A stretch of 18,496 bases of DNA from positions 1-18,496 of the forward strand of contig JAUWZH010000013.1 in NCBI GenBank assembly GCA_030615435.1, in the 5' to 3' direction. The notes beneath the pieces were generated by a model. That model was not told where the DNA came from. It did no database searches and saw nothing but the letters and a program-made list of their open reading frames with translations. Origin of the DNA: Candidatus Brocadiaceae bacterium. Its GTDB lineage: Bacteria; Planctomycetota; Brocadiia; SM23-32. This document shows positions 14,353 to 18,496 of this stretch, one piece after another (within the stretch, counting starts at the first letter, position 1; each line of letters opens with the position of its first letter). The position numbers and the translations under genes are program-made.

Positions 14353-14539
14353 GGTCCGAACCATGTGCCAAGCATTTTGCCGCACCTGATCGCCAAGCGG
14401 GAGCTCAGTTTCGTCCGGGCGTTGAAGCGCCTGGGCAGATTGGACGCCCTCATCACCGACGACATCGGCTACGTCCAGCAATGCCGGGAAGAGATGGAGG
14501 TGCTCTTCACCTTCCGGGCCGAGCGCGTCCCCGACACCC
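14353..14539 (+). pseudogene. istB: IS21-family helper ATPase (IstB) internal fragment
   Basis: Reading from the lipoprotein's stop in the same frame, the translation gives LIAKRELSFVRALKRLGRLD, ALITDDIGYVQQCREEMEVL, FTFRAERVPDT. This is the Walker B region (LITDDIGYVQQ) and flanking helices of IstB. The N-terminal Walker A half and the C-terminal sensor part are missing, and no istA is seen. It ends against the 3' end of the convergent dehydrogenase gene. It is the relic of an IS21-type element. Confidence 0.75.
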
Positions 14540-15730
14540 TCACTTCCACGGGTCCAGGGCCGGTTTCAATCCCTGGCGCGCGCCACAAAAAAACTCTTCG
14601 GGCTTATCGTCGAAACCGTAGTACCGGGGATCAATGAAGCCGTCCAGCGAGAGGCGGCCCTCACCCAGCCAGCGGACAACGGTCTCCAGAGTGCGCGTCG
14701 AGCACCCGGAACTGCCGATGGTCTTGGCCACGCGGTAATGGTTCGTATCCATCTCCGCCCCCTCCACGAGCGCGTGCGTGCCGCCGAAACAGGCGCCCAC
14801 GGCGTAGCCTTCGGGCGAATAAAGCTTCAGCATCAGCCGCTGCGCATCGGGGTCGGCGCAAGCCGCTATGACGTCATCAAAGAGATGCCCCCCCGTGACC
14901 TCGCGCATCCTCTCGACGATGGCCTCCTCCGCTTCCATCTTGCCCGGCAGCGGCAGATCGGAATAGGGCCTCACGATCTCGACCGACACCTCATCGCCGA
15001 GAACATCCTGGACGAGAGAAGCCTTTCTTTCGGAACGGACGAGCATCACCACCCGGCCCGCGCCTTCCAGCCGGGCGAGCCGCGCGTAGATCATGGAGAC
15101 CGTCCCCGAGCCGATCACGCAGCAGCGCCCCCCGGGCAGGACGCCCGCGCGATACTGGTGGCGTCCGTCTGCGTCAACGCCGCTCGGATGCGGCGTGCAG
15201 AAAATGGACTCCAAAGCGCAGGCCGCCGGCTCCGCCAGGGCGGCGGCCTCGTCGGAAATGCACTCCGGAACCCGCAGAACCCCGGCGGTCCGTATAAAGT
15301 TGGAGTCAACCCGCATGTACTGACTGTAAGCACCGTTGACGTAGAAGCTGAGGATGGTCACGGGCTCGTCCATCAGCATCAGACCGTTCGCGTAACGGGC
15401 GCCGCGCCCCTGCACGGTCACCCGCTCGCCGGGCTGAAAATCGAGGTATTCTTCCGAAAGCTTTTCGCCTTCACGGTAGCCCAAACCGGAGACAAGAGTC
15501 TTCACTTCATCTCCTACTTCGACTATCCGACCCACCATCTCGTGGCCGAGGACAACGGGCACATTGCGATCGACCTTGGGATGGCCTTTCAAGAAGATCG
15601 TGCGGTCCGTTCCGCAGCGGCCGCAAAGGTTTACCCGAACCATCAAGTCTTCCGGACCGCACTCGATGGAGAGGGTCTCGCGGCGTATGTCGCCGGGCGC
15701 ATGGTAGACAAAAGCTTCTGAACGGTACAC
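14540..15730 (-). CDS. zinc-binding medium-chain dehydrogenase (polyol/threonine dehydrogenase-like), no structural zinc site
   Basis: 396 residues; GTG start with GGGGAG nine bases upstream on the minus strand. The catalytic zinc site is visible: C39 in CGRCGTD, H63-E64 in LGHEMVG, and E167 in LAEPAAC. The cofactor loop is GSGTVS (207-212) in a Rossmann domain. In most relatives four Cys near residues 95-115 bind structural zinc. Here that lobe (about 98-135) has no Cys, so only catalytic zinc is expected. It probably oxidises a sugar alcohol or related polyol with NAD(P). It is convergent with the lipoprotein/istB side and follows the broken Gfo/Idh/MocA genes on the same strand. Confidence 0.85.
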   Translation of the reverse strand: MYRSEAFVYHAPGDIRRETLSIECGPEDLMVRVNLCGRCGTDRTIFLKGHPKVDRNVPVVLGHEMVGRIVEVGDEVKTLVSGLGYREGEKLSEEYLDFQPGERVTVQGRGARYANGLMLMDEPVTILSFYVNGAYSQYMRVDSNFIRTAGVLRVPECISDEAAALAEPAACALESIFCTPHPSGVDADGRHQYRAGVLPGGRCCVIGSGTVSMIYARLARLEGAGRVVMLVRSERKASLVQDVLGDEVSVEIVRPYSDLPLPGKMEAEEAIVERMREVTGGHLFDDVIAACADPDAQRLMLKLYSPEGYAVGACFGGTHALVEGAEMDTNHYRVAKTIGSSGCSTRTLETVVRWLGEGRLSLDGFIDPRYYGFDDKPEEFFCGARQGLKPALDPWK

Positions 15731-15808
15731 AGGATATTTCTCCCCTTGAAATGTCTGCCCGTTACTATTGAACCCCGCACAAATAAGTTCCCCCGTGCAC
15801 GCGTGGGG

Positions 15809-15901
15809 AAATGACTAATGACGAAATGCCCAATGCCGAATCAACGACTGAATGCCCACTGCCGTATTGCTCATTCGGGTTTCGTCATTTGTCAGTCATT
15901 T
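15809..15901. repeat. imperfect palindrome of AATGACG-type repeats
   Basis: AAATGACTAATGACGAAATG (from 15809) is complementary, with small gaps, to TTCGTCATTTGTCAGTCATT (15881-15900). CCAATGCCGAAT pairs partly with ATTGCTCATTCGG. The loop between the arms is about 25 bases. It lies between the dehydrogenase start and the Gfo/Idh/MocA fragment. It may be a terminator or a small palindromic repeat. Confidence 0.55.
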
Positions 15902-15920
15902 TCTCGCATGAGGAGACATC

Positions 15921-16340
15921 TCAAAGTTGCACCTTTTCTCCTTCGTCAAGACTGTGCTGGGCCGCCACCATGAGCTGAACAGCCGCGCGCCCTGCTTCGC
16001 CATTGGCGGACGGGCTCGCCTCTCCTCGCGCGCAGCGCACGAAGTGATGGGTCTCGTCTACCGCTGCTCCGGTCGGCCTCCCCTCCAGGGCTGCGGTGTA
16101 GACATGGTCAATGTGCGCGGCTTTCTCCGCGTGAAGCATCAATTCCCTTGGCGAACCGTCAACGAAGACCGCGCCCTCGGTGCCGACAACCTGGGCCTCT
16201 GCCTGCAGTCCGATGGGCAAATCCCTCGGGAGCGCCCCACTGGTCTCGACCATTGCCACAGCGCCGCCCGCAAACTCGACCGTGGTGAAAACGATGTCGT
16301 CCGCGCTCTGCAACTTTCGCGCGGCTGCGGCGAACCGGCG
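15921..16340 (-). pseudogene. Gfo/Idh/MocA oxidoreductase, C-terminal part
   Basis: From about 16340 down to the stop at 15921 the minus strand reads KLQSADDIVFTTVEFAGGAV, AMVETSG, AQVVGTEGAVFVDGS, then THHFVRCARGE and ends in EGEKVQL. These are the C-terminal beta-sheet dimer domain and last helices of the Gfo/Idh/MocA family (NAD-dependent sugar and inositol dehydrogenases). No Rossmann part or start codon is joined to it; upstream in this frame the sequence is unrelated. The N-terminal part of such a gene lies 1 kb upstream on the same strand (17217-17447), so the two are probably halves of one disrupted gene. Confidence 0.75.
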
Positions 16341-16470
16341 ATGATGCCCATGCCCTTTTTCCTCTCTGCGCGGATCACCGCGACGGCTGCTTCGCGCCAA
16401 AGCAGGCTGTAGTTGTATGCTGTGCGGACAACATCGAAGTCGGTTTTCCCGATGATTCGACTCCGACCTT
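16328..16470 (-). pseudogene. aldo/keto reductase internal fragment
   Basis: In another minus-strand frame the translation gives KTDFDVVRTAYNYSLLWREA, then AVAVIRAERKKGMGIIAGSP. This fits the central beta6-beta7 region of aldo/keto reductases of the galactose/fucose dehydrogenase type (FDVVLTxxNYxLLWREAE...KGxGIIxGxP). Neither the catalytic Tyr/Lys region nor the C-terminus is present. It joins the Gfo/Idh/MocA C-terminal fragment at about 16330. It is a relic only. Confidence 0.65.
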
Positions 16471-16512
16471 TCGTGGAACGGCAAAGGGCCTTCCAGGTTC
16501 GCGTGCTTAGGT

Positions 16513-17220
16513 CTATTGCTTTGGGGTACCTGGCTTGGCCCATTTCAGCCATCTCGCGAGCGCCTCAGGCGGCGGCAGTTTGCAACGGCGTGTGACCGTG
16601 ACCCAGTAGTACTCGTCGATCAGCTTGACGGGCGTTGCCAGTTTCCTGCCGAGCTTGGCGGGAAGTTCCGGCAGGTCAAAACCGTTCCGTCGGCAAACGG
16701 GCGCCAGGTTTTGAAGAACATCCGCCACGCGCTGCAGAAAGCGGCGGTATGACTCCGGCGAACCATCGTAGCAGAATTCGTTCTGTATGGGCGAGTCCCA
16801 CGGGGGGAACACCAGGGGTCTGAGGGCGAAAAGAATCTTTGCTGCCCCAACCGGCCCGAACTTCACGGGGAGTCGACCAGCCCGGAGCGACGCGATCCTC
16901 GAGCTGAGGTCAGCGTAGGCATCGACCGCAGCCGTCGCCTCGGCATCGTCAAGCTGCCAGAGATGCCTCTCTGCCGCGGGAAGGGCGTCCCCAAAGTCAT
17001 TGTGCCAGGACAACATCTCCCTGGCCGCCCGGGGGTGATACCGTCGCGCAAACTGACGGCATCCCCACTCGTTGAGCCACTTCAGCAAGGCTCGACGGTG
17101 TTCCGGATCGTCCAGATCCGGGGTGTTATCCACGGCTTCCAGGAACCGCCGGTAGGACTTGTCGAAATCCAGAACATTGCCGAACACCCAACACGCGAAC
17201 GCTAGTTCGTAGAGAGTCAT
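16513..17220 (-). CDS. uncharacterised 235-residue protein, intact insert in a broken gene locus
   Basis: ATG 17220, 235 residues; its ATGA overlaps the stop of the upstream Gfo/Idh/MocA frame. Codon use and composition look genuine. Noted segments are KFGPVGAAKILFALRPLVFP (about 119-138), WDSPIQNEFCYDGSPESYRR, RKLATPVKLIDEYYWVTVTR and a Trp-rich C-terminus. There is no signal peptide or membrane segment, so it is cytosolic. I recall similar proteins (FALRP...PWD, LIDEYYWVT) as conserved hypotheticals scattered in bacteria, without a known function. Position within a split oxidoreductase gene suggests it arrived by transfer. Confidence 0.7.
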   Translation of the reverse strand: MTLYELAFACWVFGNVLDFDKSYRRFLEAVDNTPDLDDPEHRRALLKWLNEWGCRQFARRYHPRAAREMLSWHNDFGDALPAAERHLWQLDDAEATAAVDAYADLSSRIASLRAGRLPVKFGPVGAAKILFALRPLVFPPWDSPIQNEFCYDGSPESYRRFLQRVADVLQNLAPVCRRNGFDLPELPAKLGRKLATPVKLIDEYYWVTVTRRCKLPPPEALARWLKWAKPGTPKQ

Positions 17221-17447
17221 AGCTGGCCTCGATTCACATACCGGACTTCCCGTGCTGCCTTCACGAAACCCAGTCCATCTGCGCGATGAGCACGCCCTCC
17301 TTGCACTGTGGGCAGGGCACGCGTCCTGTCAAGGTCGGCAACGCCAACAACCTCCGCTCCCGCTATAGTCCCCAGTGCCCGCGCGCGCAAGCCGCCCATC
17401 CAGCCCGCGCCGACTATTCCTACCCTGACTGTTGCTCTCTCCGCCAA
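17217..17447 (-). pseudogene. Gfo/Idh/MocA oxidoreductase, N-terminal part
   Basis: TTG 17447 has AAGGAG seven bases upstream on the minus strand. It opens RVGIVGAGWMGGLRARALGT, then EVVGVADLDRTRA, the Rossmann beta-alpha-beta with GAGWMG and the acidic residue at the end of beta2. After DRTRA (about 17310) homology stops and the frame runs 30 unrelated codons to a stop overlapping the next start. In a shifted frame the same bases give PCPQCKEG, a possible zinc-ribbon scrap. The start signals are intact but the product would be inactive. Confidence 0.7.
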
Positions 17448-17461
17448 TTTCCGTCTCCTTA

Positions 17462-17812
17462 TTACCAGGAATTTACGATGGAAGCCGGCCCGACCCGACG
17501 AAATGCATCCTTCCCGACCAGCAAGGTCTCGTAACCCGCCGCCCCCAGAGCGTGGGCGAAAGTGGTCACATGCGACGGGAGCATGCAGGAGTTGGTCCAG
17601 ACCTGCGTCTCGTGGGGCTGCTGCCCGGTCAGGAAACTCATCCGCGAGGGCACGCACAGCGGGGCCTGACAGTAGGTGTGGCGGAAGCGCACTCCACCCG
17701 CCGCCAGAGCGTCCAGGTTTGGCGTGCGGGCCACCGCGTCGCCGTAGCATCCGAGGACGTGCGGGTTGTGCTGGTCAGACATCAGGAGCAGGAAGTTCGG
17801 TCGTTCCGCCAT
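17462..17812 (-). pseudogene. sulfatase, truncated after the active-site region
   Basis: 116 residues from ATG 17812: NFLLLMSDQHNPHVLGCYGD, TPNLDALAAGGVRF, CQAPLCVPSRMSFLTGQ, HALGAAGYETLLVGK, then 15 unmatched residues and a stop. This is the N-terminal quarter of a type I sulfatase with the metal-binding Asp (D13) and the C53-V-P-S-R formylglycine motif. Full-length relatives have about 450-550 residues, so most metal ligands and the C-terminal domain are lost. The stop lies next to the ribosome binding site of the Gfo/Idh/MocA N-terminal fragment. It was probably a sulfated-glycan or choline-sulfatase-type enzyme. Confidence 0.8.
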
Positions 17813-18339
17813 TTGCTAAAAGCTCCACACTGTCGGTCTCAGTCGAACTTTCCCAGTTGCCAGTCACGCGCCGGCATCCCTGCCAGCCACGAGCAGCATA
17901 GCGCTCGTTCCGGGCTCAGTCAACCCTGTGAAACGGCGTTTTCATGCCGTTCATCGGCACCTTGATAGTCACGAGCGTAACGCCAGATTATCGCACCTAC
18001 AAGATTGCGGGCGTTGCTCCTGAGCCTGGTTCTGTCGGGGGCCAAAGAGGTTGCCGTCCTCTTCCTGGCGTCCTGAGACCCATAACGTCAAGAATCATCG
18101 TAAGCTGGTTCAGATGAACGGGTCAAGACGCAGCTCACAACAGGGCAAGCCTCCTTGCTGCGGATATGGGAGCAACCGAAGCCATCTCGCTCAAAATGCA
18201 TCCCGAGCTTATCCGACTTGGAGGTTTGCCCGCCTCGGGCGGGCTTGCTTCATTGTCTCACTTGATGGCGGAAGAAGGCGTCTCAAGTTGCAAGTGCTAA
18301 AGTACTTATGAACTGGGTGCGGGGCGGCTCCGTTGCATG
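17813..18339. other. non-coding stretch between truncated sulfatase and sugar kinase
   Basis: I find no supportable gene. An open frame at 18051-18311 lacks a Shine-Dalgarno site and recognisable protein character. GGGCAAGCCTCCTTG (18143-18157) and CTTGGAGGTTTGCCC (18217-18231) form an imperfect inverted repeat of 15 bases, just before a GC-rich hairpin. The sulfatase's own promoter should lie in the left part on the minus strand, but no good match stands out. Confidence 0.4.
18228..18244 (+). terminator. GC-rich hairpin, possible terminator
   Basis: GCCCGCC-TCG-GGCGGGC is a perfect 7-bp stem followed by TTGCTTCATT. The T-run is weak. It may end transcription arriving from the left before the sugar kinase promoter, or be part of the adjoining inverted repeat. 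Confidence 0.4.
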
Positions 18340-18368
18340 TTGACCCCTTAGTTCAACGCGGCTATAAT
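18340..18368 (+). promoter_or_regulatory. near-consensus sigma-70-like promoter of the sugar kinase gene
   Basis: TTGACC (18340-18345), a 17-base spacer, then a perfect TATAAT (18363-18368). The start codon is 68 bases downstream, leaving a leader of about 60 bases that contains a hairpin. Confidence 0.75.
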
Positions 18369-18382
18369 CCCGACGGAGTTCG

Positions 18383-18399
18383 GCTCCGGTGACCGGAGC
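18383..18399 (+). promoter_or_regulatory. leader hairpin upstream of the sugar kinase
   Basis: GCTCCGG-TGA-CCGGAGC is a perfect 7-bp stem in the 5' leader, 21 bases before the Shine-Dalgarno site. It could be an operator half-site pair or an RNA structure. No regulator gene is nearby. Confidence 0.4.
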
Positions 18400-18436
18400 G
18401 AGCATGCTCAAGAAGGCGTGAAGGAGGTGACGAAAG

Positions 18437-18496
18437 GTGGCTGATCTGAGGATAACACCTGCTGAGCAATGCCGATACGATGAGGTTTCCCTCGGC
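18437..18496 (+). CDS. PfkB-family sugar kinase (2-dehydro-3-deoxygluconokinase-like), 5' end only
   Basis: GTG 18437 is preceded by AAGGAGGTGA (18421-18430), an almost perfect anti-16S match at good spacing. Only 20 codons are in the window: MADLRITPAEQCRYDEVSLG. CRYDxVSLG is how a PfkB sugar kinase group begins, continuing EVMLRLDPGEGR in relatives I recall. Members phosphorylate 2-keto-3-deoxygluconate or similar sugars. The family call rests on a short N-terminus and is moderate; that it is a real, strongly expressed gene start is well supported by the signals. Confidence 0.6.
   Translation, partial: MADLRITPAEQCRYDEVSLG

Noticed and set aside
18051..18311. 86-residue plus-strand open frame
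   Set aside because: It has no ribosome binding site and no recognisable protein character. It overlaps an inverted repeat and a GC-rich hairpin.

Overview
The window is GC-rich, gene-dense bacterial DNA. Several signs point to a member of the PVC/FCB-side environmental phyla (Planctomycetota, Lentisphaerota, Hydrogenedentota, Sumerlaeota or similar). These are a secreted protein ending in an H-X9-DG prepilin-associated domain, a four-helix-bundle (23S rRNA IVP-like) gene, a Cys-type sulfatase fragment, and many sugar-turnover genes (AGE epimerase, TIM-barrel sugar isomerase, clan-D-like glycoside hydrolase, MDR polyol dehydrogenase, Gfo/Idh/MocA, PfkB sugar kinase). The phylum is an inference; no rRNA gene is present.

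Layout. 1-394: end of an alpha/beta hydrolase. 490-846: promoter and a Thr-Tyr-Gly tRNA operon, followed directly by a 180-bp imperfect palindrome where many bacteria carry tRNA-Thr/tuf/secE. 1420-8146: four plus-strand genes, namely a Cys/Met-metabolism PLP enzyme, a 748-residue secreted protein, a sugar isomerase and a large glycoside hydrolase-like protein. 8303-8423: promoter and tRNA-Pro(GGG). 8421-11545: an unusual accessory region described below. 11558-11925: two abutting nuclease-like gene fragments. 12166-14352: AGE-family epimerase and a lipoprotein, then an IS21 istB remnant. 14540-17812 (minus strand): polyol-type dehydrogenase, then a mosaic of broken genes (Gfo/Idh/MocA C-terminal part, aldo/keto reductase piece, an intact 235-residue unknown gene, Gfo/Idh/MocA N-terminal part, truncated sulfatase). 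18340-18496: a near-consensus promoter, a leader hairpin and the first 20 codons of a PfkB (KDG kinase-like) sugar kinase.

The most interesting part is 8395-11472. The 3' end of tRNA-Pro (T-arm, acceptor, CCA) is followed by a perfect hairpin whose base is the CCA itself. Four further sequences resembling this tRNA 3' end (near 9070, 9793, 9981 and 11302, all on the plus strand) punctuate the next 3 kb. They separate a four-helix-bundle gene, a two-TM membrane protein, and a protein with an HEFWH zinc-metalloprotease-like motif. At three of the five sites the CCA starts a hairpin with conserved ends but different, compensated interior bases. A downstream unit of about 150 nt is also duplicated, with each copy's purine-rich arm complementary to its own pyrimidine-rich arm. 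This pattern suggests a tRNA-anchored array of structured, possibly mobile elements with one-gene cargoes. No recombinase lies in the window, so mobility is inference.

The carbohydrate genes would fit breakdown of exogenous, possibly sulfated, glycans and entry of their sugars into central metabolism. They are not one operon: orientations change and spacers of 150-240 bp separate most of them.
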